A DNA stretch of 64,000 bases from Bacteroides intestinalis DSM 17393 (GCF_000172175.1 NZ_ABJL02000007.1:1240001-1304000), one strand, 5' to 3'; positions 1 to 9,810 are shown, counted from the first letter of the stretch. The notes: a model not told the origin generated them from the letters alone. Translations and numbers: made by a program.

Positions 1-1
1 A

Positions 2-2482
2 TTGTCTGAACTGGCACACAACATTTGGTGGTCTTGGAACTACGAAGCTACTGAACTGTTTAGAGATCTTGACCCCGCTCTGTGGAAAGAAGTTGGTCAT
101 AACCCTGTACTCTTGTTAGAAAGAATGAGTTATGCTAAGCTCGAAGCACTTGCAAACGACAAAGTTATTCTGAAAAGAATGAATGATGTGTATTCTAAGT
201 TTAGAGCATATATGGATGTAGAATCTGATAAAAAACGTCCTTCCATTGCTTATTTCAGCATGGAGTACGGTTTGAACCAGGTACTTAAGATATATTCAGG
301 TGGTTTGGGCGTTCTTGCCGGCGACTACCTGAAAGAGGCTTCTGATAGCAATGTAGACCTTTGCGCAGTCGGTTTTCTGTATCGTTACGGTTACTTTACA
401 CAGACTCTCTCTATGGATGGTCAGCAGATTGCCAACTACGAAGCTCAGAACTTCGGTCAGTTGCCTATCGAGCGCGTGATGGATGAGAATGGTAATCAGG
501 TGATTGTGGATGTTCCTTATTTGGATTATTTCGTTCATGCGTTTGTATGGCGTGTGAATGTAGGACGTATCTCTCTCTATCTGCTGGATACGGACAATGA
601 AATGAATAGTGAATTCGACCGTCCTATCACTCACCAGCTTTATGGCGGTGACTGGGAAAACCGTCTGAAACAAGAAATTCTGCTCGGTATCGGTGGCATC
701 TTGACACTGAAGAAGCTGGGTATTAAGAAAGATGTTTATCATTGCAACGAAGGACACGCAGCATTGATCAATGTTCAGCGTATCTGTGACTATGTAGCCG
801 AAGGTTTGTCTTACGATCAAGCTATCGAACTGGTGCGTGCATCTTCTCTGTATACTGTACATACTCCGGTTCCTGCCGGTCACGACTACTTTGACGAAGG
901 TCTTTTCGGCAAATATATGGGCGGTTATCCTGCCAAGATGGGTATCAGTTGGGATGACCTGATGGATCTCGGTCGTAATAATCCGGGTGATAAAGGCGAG
1001 CGTTTCTGTATGTCAGTTTTCGCTTGCAACACTTCACAGGAAGTGAACGGCGTAAGCTGGTTGCACGGAAAAGTTTCTCAGGAGATGTTCTCTTCTATCT
1101 GGAAAGGCTATTTCCCCGAAGAAATGCATGTGGGGTATGTTACCAACGGTGTACACTTCCCGACATGGAGCGCTACTGAATGGAAGCATCTCTATGCTGC
1201 TAATTTTGACGAGAACTTCTTGAATGATCAGTCTAACCCGAAAATTTGGGAAGCTATCTACAATGTGCCCGATGAAAAAATCTGGGAAACACGTATGGCT
1301 TTGAAGAACAAGTTGATCGACTATGTTCGTAAGCAATACCGTGAAACCTGGTTGAAGAATCAGGGTGATCCTTCACGTATCGTTTCGTTGATGGATAAGA
1401 TCAACCCGAATGCATTGCTGATCGGTTTCGGTCGCCGTTTTGCTACTTACAAACGTGCTCACTTGCTGTTCACTGACCTTGACCGTCTGGCTAAGATTGT
1501 GAACAACCCTGACTATCCGGTACAGTTCCTGTTCACCGGTAAGGCTCACCCGCATGACGGAGCCGGTCAAGGTCTGATCAAGAGAATTATCGAAATCTCC
1601 CGTCGTCCGGAATTCCTGGGTAAGATTATTTTCCTGGAAAACTATGATATGCAGCTGGCTCGCCGTCTGGTATCCGGTGTGGATATCTGGTTGAATACTC
1701 CGACTCGTCCGCTCGAAGCATCCGGTACTTCCGGTGAGAAAGCGTTGATGAACGGTGTTGTAAATTTCTCCGTACTCGACGGTTGGTGGTTGGAAGGCTA
1801 CCGCGAAGGTGCAGGTTGGGCGTTGACAGAAAAGCGTACTTACCAGAACCAGGATCATCAGGATCAGCTCGATGCAGCTACTATCTACAGCATCCTTGAA
1901 ACTGAGATCCTGCCGTTGTACTATGCACGCAACAAGAAAGGATACTCTGAAGGTTGGGTGAAGACTATCAAGAATTCTATTGCACAGATTGCACCTCACT
2001 ATACAATGAAGCGTCAGTTGGACGACTATTATAGCAAGTTCTACAATAAGTTGGCTAAACGTTTCAGCGCACTGTCTGCTAATGACAATGCCAAAGCTAA
2101 GGAAATTGCTGCTTGGAAAGAAGAAGTGGTTTCTAAGTGGGACAGCATCGAGGTCGTATCTTATGACAAGTGTGAAGAATTGCTGCAGGCTACCATCGAA
2201 AGCGGTAAGGAATATACCATTACTTACGTTATTGATGAGAAGGGCTTGAACGATGCAATCGGTCTGGAACTGGTAACTACTTACACTGCCGGTGACGGTA
2301 AACAACACGTTTACTCTGTTGAGCCGTTCAGCGTAGTGAAGAAAGAGGGTAACCTCTATACCTTCCAGGTAAAACATAAATTAGAGAACGCAGGTAGCTT
2401 CAAGGTATCCTACCGTATGTTCCCGAAAAACTCTGATCTGCCTCACCGTCAGGATTTCTGTTACGTTCGCTGGTTCGTGTAA
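2..2482 (+). CDS. glgP: alpha-glucan (glycogen/starch) phosphorylase, 5'-truncated by window edge
   Basis: GT35 phosphorylase: releases glucose 1-phosphate from glycogen or maltodextrin in the cytoplasm, using PLP. The first visible residues (SELAHNIWWSWNYEA) are an internal part of the family's N-terminal region, so the true start lies left of the window and the TTG at position 2 is not a start. Family hallmarks include the PAGHDYFD and HPHDGAGQG segments and the C-terminal EASGTSGEKALMNG block near residue 570 of the visible part, where family members bind the PLP phosphate. The last ~100 residues form an extra beta-rich tail. About 826 residues are visible, close to the usual ~850. A strong terminator follows. 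Family assignment is secure; the exact glucan preferred is not visible. Confidence 0.93.
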   Translation: MSELAHNIWWSWNYEATELFRDLDPALWKEVGHNPVLLLERMSYAKLEALANDKVILKRMNDVYSKFRAYMDVESDKKRPSIAYFSMEYGLNQVLKIYSGGLGVLAGDYLKEASDSNVDLCAVGFLYRYGYFTQTLSMDGQQIANYEAQNFGQLPIERVMDENGNQVIVDVPYLDYFVHAFVWRVNVGRISLYLLDTDNEMNSEFDRPITHQLYGGDWENRLKQEILLGIGGILTLKKLGIKKDVYHCNEGHAALINVQRICDYVAEGLSYDQAIELVRASSLYTVHTPVPAGHDYFDEGLFGKYMGGYPAKMGISWDDLMDLGRNNPGDKGERFCMSVFACNTSQEVNGVSWLHGKVSQEMFSSIWKGYFPEEMHVGYVTNGVHFPTWSATEWKHLYAANFDENFLNDQSNPKIWEAIYNVPDEKIWETRMALKNKLIDYVRKQYRETWLKNQGDPSRIVSLMDKINPNALLIGFGRRFATYKRAHLLFTDLDRLAKIVNNPDYPVQFLFTGKAHPHDGAGQGLIKRIIEISRRPEFLGKIIFLENYDMQLARRLVSGVDIWLNTPTRPLEASGTSGEKALMNGVVNFSVLDGWWLEGYREGAGWALTEKRTYQNQDHQDQLDAATIYSILETEILPLYYARNKKGYSEGWVKTIKNSIAQIAPHYTMKRQLDDYYSKFYNKLAKRFSALSANDNAKAKEIAAWKEEVVSKWDSIEVVSYDKCEELLQATIESGKEYTITYVIDEKGLNDAIGLELVTTYTAGDGKQHVYSVEPFSVVKKEGNLYTFQVKHKLENAGSFKVSYRMFPKNSDLPHRQDFCYVRWFV

Positions 2483-2505
2483 GAGTTTAATATACCAACA
2501 TACTG

Positions 2506-2555
2506 AAGCTGCTTGCGGGAGGTTGTCAAACCTCTTGCAAGCAGCTTTTGTTTTG
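2506..2555 (+). terminator. rho-independent terminator after glgP
   Basis: An 11-bp outer stem (AAGCTGCTTGC / GCAAGCAGCTT, 2506-2516 and 2537-2547) with an inner AGGTT/AACCT stem is followed by TTTGTTTTG. It ends the phosphorylase transcript before gpmA. Confidence 0.85.
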
Positions 2556-2657
2556 TGTAGTCTCCGAGGGATATGCACAGAGCGGGGAAATTCTCCTGTT
2601 GAACAAGTTCCGATAGATACGTGTTTTACTTATACGACTAATAAAATAAAAATTCGT

Positions 2658-3401
2658 ATGAAGAAAATTGTATTGCTCCGCCACGGTGAGAGCGCATGGA
2701 ATAAAGAGAATCGTTTCACAGGTTGGACCGATGTGGATTTAACAGAAAAAGGTATTGCCGAAGCTAAGAAGGCAGGAGAGTTATTGGTAGATAATGACTT
2801 CCTGTTTGATAAGGCCTATACTTCCTACCTGAAACGTGCAGTAAAGACGTTGGATGTGGTGCTGGACCGTATGGATCAGGACTGGATACCGGTAGAAAAA
2901 TCTTGGCGTCTGAACGAGAAGCACTACGGGCAGCTCCAAGGGCTGAATAAGGCGGAGACTGCTGAAAAATATGGTGAAGAACAGGTGTTAGTCTGGCGTC
3001 GCAGCTACGATGTAGCTCCACATGCATTGGCTGAAGATGATCCCCGTAATCCACGTTTTGAGGTTCGATACAATGAAGTGCCCGATGCCGAATTGCCTCG
3101 TACAGAGTCGCTGAAAGATACAATAGAACGCATTATGCCTTATTGGAAATGTGTGATTTTCCCGAATCTGAAGACTGCAGATGAACTACTTGTAGTAGCG
3201 CACGGCAACAGTTTGCGAGGAATTATCAAACACCTGAAAGGTATCTCCGATGAAGATATTGTAAAGCTGAATCTGCCGACTGCTGTGCCTTATGTATTCG
3301 AATTCGATGACGACCTGAATTTGACGAAGGATTATTTTCTGGGAGATCCGGAGGAGATAAAGAAGTTGATGGAAGCGGTGGCGAACCAAGGAAAGAAATG
3401 A
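2658..3401 (+). CDS. gpmA: 2,3-bisphosphoglycerate-dependent phosphoglycerate mutase
   Basis: Interconverts 3- and 2-phosphoglycerate in glycolysis and gluconeogenesis. The ATG at 2658 starts MKKIVLLRHGES, which puts the catalytic histidine at residue 9 in the RHGE motif, exactly as in the family; the upstream in-frame extension from 2523 has no family similarity and overlaps the preceding terminator, so it was rejected. GQLQGLNKAETA and the second catalytic histidine in VVAHGNSLRG are present. Length is 247 residues, against ~250 for E. coli GpmA. The gene stands alone, separated from glgP by a terminator, and ends in a hairpin shared with the converging gene downstream. Confidence 0.95.
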   Translation: MKKIVLLRHGESAWNKENRFTGWTDVDLTEKGIAEAKKAGELLVDNDFLFDKAYTSYLKRAVKTLDVVLDRMDQDWIPVEKSWRLNEKHYGQLQGLNKAETAEKYGEEQVLVWRRSYDVAPHALAEDDPRNPRFEVRYNEVPDAELPRTESLKDTIERIMPYWKCVIFPNLKTADELLVVAHGNSLRGIIKHLKGISDEDIVKLNLPTAVPYVFEFDDDLNLTKDYFLGDPEEIKKLMEAVANQGKK

Positions 3402-3409
3402 TTGAAGAT

Positions 3410-3450
3410 AAAAAGAGGAATGATGAACGCCCTTCATCATTCCTCTTTTT
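3410..3450. terminator. bidirectional terminator between gpmA and the converging membrane-protein operon
   Basis: A perfect 18-bp inverted repeat (3410-3427 and 3433-3450, loop CGCCC) has A-tracts on the left and T-tracts on the right, so it reads as an intrinsic terminator in both directions. It lies exactly between two convergent genes. Confidence 0.9.
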
Positions 3451-3451
3451 A

Positions 3452-4174
3452 TTATCCTGCCAGCTCGTGAAATATCGTAATACTCAGAAATATTCCGATT
3501 GCTAAGCAAAGTGCTATTAATATCCAGTTGGTATATTTGGCACTTGGTTTTGTTTCCTTATGCAGATTCTGGTCGAAGTAGTTCTTGAAGAAGAGATAGA
3601 TGGCAGGTACGGTTGCACTGGCCAATAATAAATCTTCCGGAATTTTGTAGACGTAAACCTTGGAGAAAGCAATGAGTGCCCAGTGACAAAGGAAAAGGAT
3701 CACCAATAGATTGACCTTACGGGAAAACGCCAACAACAATCCGATAGTGAATACGGCTACGGAACAGGGCATGACACAGGTAGTCATCATCGGGAATTCC
3801 ATGCCCCGTGCCCATGAGAGGAGAGGGTAAAGGAACGGCATGGCATACAATATGTAAGTCAGCTTGTCATATTTGTGGTAACGCTCAAACGGAGTATAGT
3901 TCGTAATGAGATCCCATAGCCAGATAAGTGCGATTATGCCCCAGAATATGGCAAGTATATAATTGTAATTCCGGTCACCACAATAAATCATGTAGTAGAC
4001 GATAGAAATCCAGCTATTTAAAAACACCATATATCCCTTCATCAGCCGCTTGACTAGTAGTGTCGGTTTCTGATAGAGAAGTATGGTCAGCAAGATGCCT
4101 ACAACGGTTATAACGATCTGGGCTATCCAGGTTCCTTCATTATATTGTGCGATTGTTTTCCAAAAAACTTCCAT
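3452..4174 (-). CDS. multi-pass membrane protein of unknown function (DUF6064-like)
   Basis: A 240-residue hydrophobic protein with about seven membrane segments and short loops. The N-terminus (MEVFWKTIAQYNEGTW) followed directly by a long hydrophobic helix resembles DUF6064 proteins; this is recollection of the family, not a search. I chose the ATG at 4174; two codons further up only a TTG is available. It is the last gene of a three-gene minus-strand run with the ThrE-type exporter pair (32-bp gap), so it may be co-transcribed, but no functional link can be read from the sequence. No catalytic motif was recognised. Confidence 0.7.
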   Translation of the reverse strand: MEVFWKTIAQYNEGTWIAQIVITVVGILLTILLYQKPTLLVKRLMKGYMVFLNSWISIVYYMIYCGDRNYNYILAIFWGIIALIWLWDLITNYTPFERYHKYDKLTYILYAMPFLYPLLSWARGMEFPMMTTCVMPCSVAVFTIGLLLAFSRKVNLLVILFLCHWALIAFSKVYVYKIPEDLLLASATVPAIYLFFKNYFDQNLHKETKPSAKYTNWILIALCLAIGIFLSITIFHELAG

Positions 4175-4205
4175 ACGCAATCTTTTAATTTTTAATTTTC
4201 AACTT

Positions 4206-4700
4206 TTATTTTTTCTCGTGTCTTGTCATGGAGAAGGCCCGTTTGATGAACAGGAACAACGGTATAGTAGCGCCCACTGCCAACATGAAGATAACACTAC
4301 AGGTAATGATTGAATTCGTAAATAAGTCAATCAGATACTTTTCCTGTAATTCGGGCACTTTCAGGTTCTGCATGAACATGATGAGCGAGAATACTATTTT
4401 GTAGGCATACATACCCGGAATCATTGGCAACAGTGCAGGGATATATAGCACAGTCATAGGGCAATAGATGCGTTTTCCCAGAACCAAACTTCCCATACCG
4501 ATACTGAAAGAAGCACATAGGGACGCAGTAGCAATATCCACTCCCAGATACGTCATCAGGCAGAAGCGCAGGGCATGACCGATGGCGGCAAGCAAAGCAA
4601 TGGAAGGGAAAGCACGCAAAGGAGGATCTGAAATCGCTCCGAAACCGATAGCGGCGACAGCGGCGAATATGCCGTCTGTAAGTATATCAACAAGCATCAT
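4206..4700 (-). CDS. threonine/serine exporter family, small integral-membrane subunit (YjjB/ThrE C-terminal type)
   Basis: A 164-residue protein with about five membrane helices. It matches the half of the ThrE exporter that is a separate gene in many bacteria (the YjjB half); features include the FPSIALLAAIGHALR and IPGMYAYKIVF segments. Two ATGs in a row (4700 and 4697) are possible starts. It overlaps the stop codon of the upstream YjjP-like gene by 4 bases, a sign of translational coupling and of a two-subunit transporter. In Corynebacterium the fused ThrE exports threonine and serine; substrate here is inferred from family only. Confidence 0.85.
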   Translation of the reverse strand: MMLVDILTDGIFAAVAAIGFGAISDPPLRAFPSIALLAAIGHALRFCLMTYLGVDIATASLCASFSIGMGSLVLGKRIYCPMTVLYIPALLPMIPGMYAYKIVFSLIMFMQNLKVPELQEKYLIDLFTNSIITCSVIFMLAVGATIPLFLFIKRAFSMTRHEKK

Positions 4701-5464
4701 AATAAACTATTTCTAATTAACATAAGAGTACAGGAAAGTCCTACAGAAATACATAGTACCAGCAATAAAGCCTGAATAAGGCGGGTGCATCCGGTGAGTA
4801 CGTGCCCTTCTACAATGTCGATAACACCATTCAGCAGAGGTACTCCGGGTACCAGGTAAAGAACGCTTGTAGCGATGGCAATTTCGGCGGTGGTTTCCAG
4901 TGTCAAAGCTGAAGAAGCAACCATGGAAGCGATGAATGCAGAGACTATGAAAACAAGGTAATGGTTGATTTTCTTTTTCTGCATAATTTGTTTGACGTAG
5001 AAACCTATGAGAGTGGCAGAGAATACAATGAGACGTGCAGTCCAGTCGCCACCGAACAAGGCGCAGAATGATGCATTGGCAAATCCCACCAGGAACAGTG
5101 TGCAAAGTGGGTCCATTTTGGGGCGTGCAATGATTTTCTCGTATTTTTCCCACAGGGTGTCGAGAGGCAGATGATTGTCATAAGCTTCCCAGCTGAGTGC
5201 ACTCAGTTCGGCATTCAGCTCAAAACTGATGGGAAAAGCGGGGATGATGGCTACTTCATTATAAACTTCAGTGCTGTCGATGTCGCATACGCTTACTACC
5301 ATAGTCTTTTGAAAAAGGCTCATTTTCACGTCTACATCCAGTGACTTTCCGATGCGGCGAGTGTTTCGTATCACGCGCGAGGTGTGTACACCGGAACCCA
5401 TAAGACGATTGGCATACTCCAGTAAAAACCGGGTAATTTCTTTTAATTCGTTTGGCGAATTCAT
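4697..5464 (-). CDS. threonine/serine exporter family, large subunit (YjjP type, DUF1212)
   Basis: A 255-residue protein: a soluble N-terminal domain (about residues 1-120; LLEYANRLMGSGVHTSRVIRNTRRIG is typical of the family) followed by about five membrane helices. In ThrE-type exporters this half pairs with the YjjB half encoded immediately downstream, with overlapping stop/start codons (ATGA-type). Upstream, at 5513-5520, the minus strand has TACCTTTG, a good Bacteroides -7 box, making this the first gene of a three-gene operon. Function as an amino-acid exporter is inferred from the family. Confidence 0.86.
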   Translation of the reverse strand: MNSPNELKEITRFLLEYANRLMGSGVHTSRVIRNTRRIGKSLDVDVKMSLFQKTMVVSVCDIDSTEVYNEVAIIPAFPISFELNAELSALSWEAYDNHLPLDTLWEKYEKIIARPKMDPLCTLFLVGFANASFCALFGGDWTARLIVFSATLIGFYVKQIMQKKKINHYLVFIVSAFIASMVASSALTLETTAEIAIATSVLYLVPGVPLLNGVIDIVEGHVLTGCTRLIQALLLVLCISVGLSCTLMLIRNSLL

Positions 5465-5630
5465 ATTATAAAAATGTTATCCTACTATTATACCTATTCT
5501 TGAAAAGCGCCGCAAAGGTACGGCTTTTTGAGAAAACAAAAAAGTGATACAAGGTATAATTACGGGAATTTTTGAGAAGGTGGGCAGGGAAGGAGATGCA
5601 TCAGAAGCATCTCCTTATGTTTGCTGAATA

Positions 5631-6140
5631 TTAAGCGATACGAGGGACAGGGTTATAGTTGTAGGCCACTACCTCTTCTGTCCGCAGTGAAGCCTGTACG
5701 TCGATCAGGCGTTGGTTTTTACTTCCGCGGAAGCACAGGCTTTCATCCCGCAGTTCTTGTTTGAATTTTCCATCCACCAGTACATCGATGTATTGCAATA
5801 GTTTGGCCTGTAGAGGATTGCGCAGCAGAGTTTCAAATGTATATCCGGTATAACACCATATATTTTTACCGCTTTTTTCCTTAATGGCGCATGCCAGTTT
5901 TGCAAATCCTTCCGGCTGGTACATCGGGTCTCCGCCACTGAATGTTACATCTGCAAAGTCGTCGGCAAGTACTTTTTCCAATATTTCGTCTGTTGACATC
6001 CAATGCCCCCGGTCGATATCCCAGGATTCAGGATTGTGACAGCCCGGGCATCTGTTCGGACATCCGGCAGCATAAATGGAGGTCCGGAAGCCCGGACCAT
6101 CCACTGTGGTATCTTCTATAATATCAAGAATGGAAAGCAT
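5631..6140 (-). CDS. nrdG: anaerobic ribonucleoside-triphosphate reductase activating protein
   Basis: A radical-SAM activase that places the glycyl radical on NrdD under anoxic conditions. The 4Fe-4S ligands are C27, C31 and C34 (CPNRCPGC, the CxxxCxxC motif), preceded by the TTVDGPGFRTSIYAAGC block; FSGGDP is the family's SAM-contacting motif. At 169 residues it is of normal length. It lies 18 bp downstream of nrdD on the same strand, the usual nrdDG order, and is surely co-transcribed. Confidence 0.95.
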   Translation of the reverse strand: MLSILDIIEDTTVDGPGFRTSIYAAGCPNRCPGCHNPESWDIDRGHWMSTDEILEKVLADDFADVTFSGGDPMYQPEGFAKLACAIKEKSGKNIWCYTGYTFETLLRNPLQAKLLQYIDVLVDGKFKQELRDESLCFRGSKNQRLIDVQASLRTEEVVAYNYNPVPRIA

Positions 6141-6158
6141 GATTCAATTAAAAATTAC

Positions 6159-8366
6159 TTAGTTATGAATGACACGGTCGTTCAGCTCCGCCAATTTAGC
6201 GTTGTTCCATCGGTCGGTAGTACCTACCAGATAACCGGTGATACGCTGTAATTTATCGATGTGGGTGCTTCCGCATTTAGGGCAAGCTTCCAGATTCGGA
6301 GTTGAATTTTCGTAGCCGCATTCCAGGCAACGGTTACGGTTATGGTTTACTGAACCGTATCCGATGTTATACTGATCCATCATATCCACTACACGCATGA
6401 TAACTTCGGGGTTATGTGTTGCATCACCGTCTATTTCTACATAGAAGATGTGTCCGCCACGTGTCAGATCGTGATACGGAGCTTCCACTTCAGCTTTATG
6501 ACGGGCACTGCACTTATAATATACGGGTACATGATTGGAGTTCGTATAATAATCCCGGTCTGTAATGCCTGGCAATACCCCGAATTTCTTACGGTCGGCA
6601 CCTGTGAACTTACCTGATAAGCCTTCGGCAGGCGTGGCCAGCACACTGTAGTTATGGTGATACTGTTCGGAGAACTGGTTGGCACGATCGCGCATATAGG
6701 TTACTATCTTCACTCCCAGTTTTTGTGATTCTTCCGATTCTCCATGATGTTTTCCTGTAAGGGCTACCAGGCATTCTGCCAGACCGATGAAACCGATACC
6801 CAGTGTTCCCTGATTGATGACAGAAGCAATCGTATCGTTAGGTTTCAGCTTTTCGCTACCCACCCATAAAGCAGACATTAACAGCGGAAATTGCTTGGCA
6901 AATGCTGTTTTCTGGAATTCCATGCGTTCGTGGAGTTGGCGGGCTGTAACTTCGAGCATTGCATCCAGTTTGGCGAAGAATTTGGCTATACGCAATTCTT
7001 CGTCTTCTATCTTCATGCATTCGATGCCCAGGCGTACGATGTTGATGGTGGAGAAAGAAATATTTCCGCGTCCGATGGATGTTTTCGGTCCGAAACGGTT
7101 TTCGAATACACGTGTGCGGCATCCCATGGTTGCCACTTCGTGCTGATAACGCTGAGGATCGTTTGCTTTCCATTCTTCACTTTGGTTGAATGTAGCGTCC
7201 AGGTTCAGGAAGTTCGGGAAGAAACGGCGTGCGGTTACTTTGCAAGCAAGTTGGTAAAGATCATAGTTGCGGTCTTCCGGCAGATAACTTACGCCACGTT
7301 TCTTTTTCCATATCTGGATAGGGAAGATGGCAGTCTCGCCATTGCCTACGCCCTGATAGGTGCTTTTCAGTAACTCGCGGATGATGCAACGTCCCTCGGC
7401 TGATGTATCTGTGCCGTAGTTGATAGAGCTGAATACGACTTGATTGCCGCCGCGTGAGTGAATGGTATTCATATTATGAATGAATGCTTCCATGGACTGG
7501 TGTACACGTGCTACAGTTTTGTTGATGGCATGTTGTACAATGCGTTTTTCGTCGGACAGGCCATCCAACGGCTGTTGCAGGTAGTCTGTAAGTTCCTTCT
7601 GATAAAGATGTGAATAATCCTTTCCGTTCAGTTCTTCCAGATTCTTGATTTCTTCGATGTAGCTGTTGCGTACATAAGGTGCCAGATAAAAATCGAATGC
7701 AGGAATAGCCTGGCCACCATGCATTTCATTCTGGGCAGTTTCCAGTGAGATACATCCCAGGATACTTGCTGTTTCGATGCGTTTGGCAGGACGTGATTCG
7801 CCATGTCCGGCAGAAAAGCCACAGGACAAAATGCGGTCCAGCGGGTGTTGAACGCATGTCAGACTTTTGGTAGGGTAGTAGTCCTTATCATGAATATGCA
7901 GATAATTGTTGTGTACAGCTTCCAGTACCTCGTCGCTCAACAAATAGTCGTCTACAAACGGTTTGGTGGTTTCACTGGCAAACTTCATCATCATGCCCGC
8001 CGGAGTATCGGCGTTCATATTGGCATTTTCCCGTGTCACATCGTTGGACTTGATCTCTATAATCTCCAGAAACATATCACGCGTCTTGGCTTTGCGGGCA
8101 ATGCTACGCTGGTTGCGGTAAGCAATATACTTTTGTGCCACATCTTTCCGGCTACTTTTCATCAGCTCCATTTCTACTGCATCCTGAATGGCTTCCACCG
8201 TCATTTGTGCACTTCCCTTAAAGGATATGTGATCTGTGATCTGGCGTATCAATTGCAGGTCTTCACCTTTGTCCGTGTGTAACATTGCTTTACGGATTGC
8301 AGTTACTATTTTCTCTTCATTAAAGCCGACTACTCGTCCGTCTCTTTTGATTACAGTCTGTATCAT
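6159..8366 (-). CDS. nrdD: anaerobic ribonucleoside-triphosphate reductase (class III)
   Basis: Reduces ribonucleoside triphosphates to deoxyribonucleotides without oxygen. An N-terminal ATP-cone (about residues 1-90, starting TVIKRDGRVVGFNEEKI) gives allosteric control. The ten-stranded barrel domain follows. The C-terminus carries the zinc ribbon (CLECGYE and CPKCGST, about residues 680-700) and the glycyl-radical loop RITGYLVG. Length (735) is normal. Minus-strand TACCTTTG at 8410-8417 is a plausible -7 box, 44 bp upstream of the start. nrdG follows. Confidence 0.96.
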   Translation of the reverse strand: MIQTVIKRDGRVVGFNEEKIVTAIRKAMLHTDKGEDLQLIRQITDHISFKGSAQMTVEAIQDAVEMELMKSSRKDVAQKYIAYRNQRSIARKAKTRDMFLEIIEIKSNDVTRENANMNADTPAGMMMKFASETTKPFVDDYLLSDEVLEAVHNNYLHIHDKDYYPTKSLTCVQHPLDRILSCGFSAGHGESRPAKRIETASILGCISLETAQNEMHGGQAIPAFDFYLAPYVRNSYIEEIKNLEELNGKDYSHLYQKELTDYLQQPLDGLSDEKRIVQHAINKTVARVHQSMEAFIHNMNTIHSRGGNQVVFSSINYGTDTSAEGRCIIRELLKSTYQGVGNGETAIFPIQIWKKKRGVSYLPEDRNYDLYQLACKVTARRFFPNFLNLDATFNQSEEWKANDPQRYQHEVATMGCRTRVFENRFGPKTSIGRGNISFSTINIVRLGIECMKIEDEELRIAKFFAKLDAMLEVTARQLHERMEFQKTAFAKQFPLLMSALWVGSEKLKPNDTIASVINQGTLGIGFIGLAECLVALTGKHHGESEESQKLGVKIVTYMRDRANQFSEQYHHNYSVLATPAEGLSGKFTGADRKKFGVLPGITDRDYYTNSNHVPVYYKCSARHKAEVEAPYHDLTRGGHIFYVEIDGDATHNPEVIMRVVDMMDQYNIGYGSVNHNRNRCLECGYENSTPNLEACPKCGSTHIDKLQRITGYLVGTTDRWNNAKLAELNDRVIHN

Positions 8367-8671
8367 GGTCTCATTTTTATTACTTTGTTATCCATTTGAA
8401 TTGGGAGTACAAAGGTATAAACTTATCTGAAAGTTTTTATTTTTGGAAAACTTTTGTGTCTATAAAATATGTTAATCGACTGATAATCAATCGTTGTTGG
8501 AAGGGAAATGGGAAACTTTTTATTTTGTAGGTCTTTTAAAAGTTGTTCGAAATGGAAAACCCTATGTAGTAAGTAGATACAAAAAATCTCGCCTGCTACA
8601 CATACGTGTAACAGGCGAGGTTATACTATAAAAATAATCTTGAATAGGGATTATTCTTTCCCGTACGAAAA
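8367..8671. other. intergenic stretch between tlpA-like gene and nrdD
   Basis: No gene seen. It contains the nrdD -7 box (TACCTTTG, minus, 8410-8417) on one side and the terminator of the TlpA-like gene (8588-8619) on the other; the AT-rich middle (8420-8580) shows nothing I can assign. Confidence 0.6.
8580..8619 (-). terminator. terminator after the TlpA-like lipoprotein gene
   Basis: On the minus strand an 8-bp stem CTCGCCTG/CAGGCGAG extended, past one mismatch, by TACAC/GTGTA (8588-8619) is followed by a run of T residues (A6 on the plus strand at 8581-8586). Confidence 0.85.
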
Positions 8672-9766
8672 TTATTTCAAAACTTCTGCCAATTTTGTTT
8701 GCAACTCTTCACCGTGCAATCCGCGTGCGATGATAGTTCCTTCACCGTCGATCAATACAGTGTGAGGAATGCTGCTTACTGCATACAACTGAGCGCCTTC
8801 GCAATTCCAGTATTTCAGGTCAGACATTTGCGGCCAAGTGATGTTCAGCTTCTCGATAGCATCTTTCCATGCTTCGCCACTTTGATCCAAAGATACACCT
8901 ACGATTTCGAAACCTTTGTTCTTGTATTGAGCATAAGCTTCTACCAGGTTCGGCATTTCGCGACGGCAAGGACCACACCAGCTTGCCCAAAAGTCGATGA
9001 GTACCACTTTGCCTTTACCTACATAGTCAGACAGTTTCACCGGTTTTCCATCAGGAGTTGCCATTTCGAAATCTGTGAACTTCTGGCCTACAGCAGTAGC
9101 TTTCATCTTTTCTACGTTTCCTTTGATCTTGATGATTACTTCATCGTTAGCAAATTCAGCGGGAATTTGCGGCATCAACGGATCCAGTTCGTCTACTTCA
9201 AGGTAGTAGTAGTTATTCTTCAGCAAATGAACGCCCACCAGGTTAGTGATATTCTTAGCAATACCTGCCTTAGTGATTTCCATTGACTTTTCTTGCAGAT
9301 CGTTCATTTCCTTCATTTTGGCTTCACGCTGCTCGTCAGTCAGTGTAGTATCTGACATGGATTCATATATAGTCATCATTTGCTTGTTCAGATCATTCAG
9401 TTGAGCTCTGATTTCCTGATAAGCATCGTTGCTCGGCGTACCGGTAGCAGAGTCATTATCGCGGGTCAAATTGATCTTGATATTACCGTTTTCAAGGAAG
9501 AAGTCCATCAGGATACCTTCTTTTCCTGCCGGTCTGTAGGTTACGTAACGGTTTGCAGCAGTATCTTGTACGCCTTTAAAGGTGAATGTACCTTTGGTGA
9601 TTACTGCGGAGTCTACTTTTACAAGATTTCTTCCGTCTACTTTTTGCAAAAATACAGTGTCGCCGTCAGCTCCACCCTCTACGGTTCCGGTTACCACGTA
9701 ACCTTTGTTTCCGCTACAGGCAGCAACGATAGCAGCCACAGCGAGCAGATAGATAAATTTTTTCAT
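8672..9766 (-). CDS. TlpA/ResA-like thiol-disulfide lipoprotein with DUF4369 domain
   Basis: A 364-residue envelope protein. I start it at the ATG at 9766 because that gives a clean lipoprotein signal peptide ending LAVAAIVAAC (lipidated C17), while the longer reading adds 15 residues that spoil it. Residues ~20-130 are a DUF4369-type beta domain, then a charged helical linker, then a thioredoxin fold with the redox motif WCGPC (about residues 255-260) and the cis-proline loop SSIPHTVLID. Such proteins reduce or isomerise disulfides at the periplasmic face; natural substrates are unknown. Minus-strand TATCTTTG at 9799-9806 is a likely -7 box. Confidence 0.88.
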   Translation of the reverse strand: MKKFIYLLAVAAIVAACSGNKGYVVTGTVEGGADGDTVFLQKVDGRNLVKVDSAVITKGTFTFKGVQDTAANRYVTYRPAGKEGILMDFFLENGNIKINLTRDNDSATGTPSNDAYQEIRAQLNDLNKQMMTIYESMSDTTLTDEQREAKMKEMNDLQEKSMEITKAGIAKNITNLVGVHLLKNNYYYLEVDELDPLMPQIPAEFANDEVIIKIKGNVEKMKATAVGQKFTDFEMATPDGKPVKLSDYVGKGKVVLIDFWASWCGPCRREMPNLVEAYAQYKNKGFEIVGVSLDQSGEAWKDAIEKLNITWPQMSDLKYWNCEGAQLYAVSSIPHTVLIDGEGTIIARGLHGEELQTKLAEVLK

Positions 9767-9810
9767 TGCTTTTATTATTAAGTAAAAATATATGGCTACA
9801 AAGATAGTCA

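Noticed and set aside
2523..2657. Longer start for gpmA at 2523
   Set aside because: It begins inside the glgP terminator, and the mutase family starts at the ATG at 2658.
8420..8580. Riboswitch or NrdR box upstream of nrdD
   Set aside because: No conserved structure or paired 16-base NrdR-like boxes could be seen.
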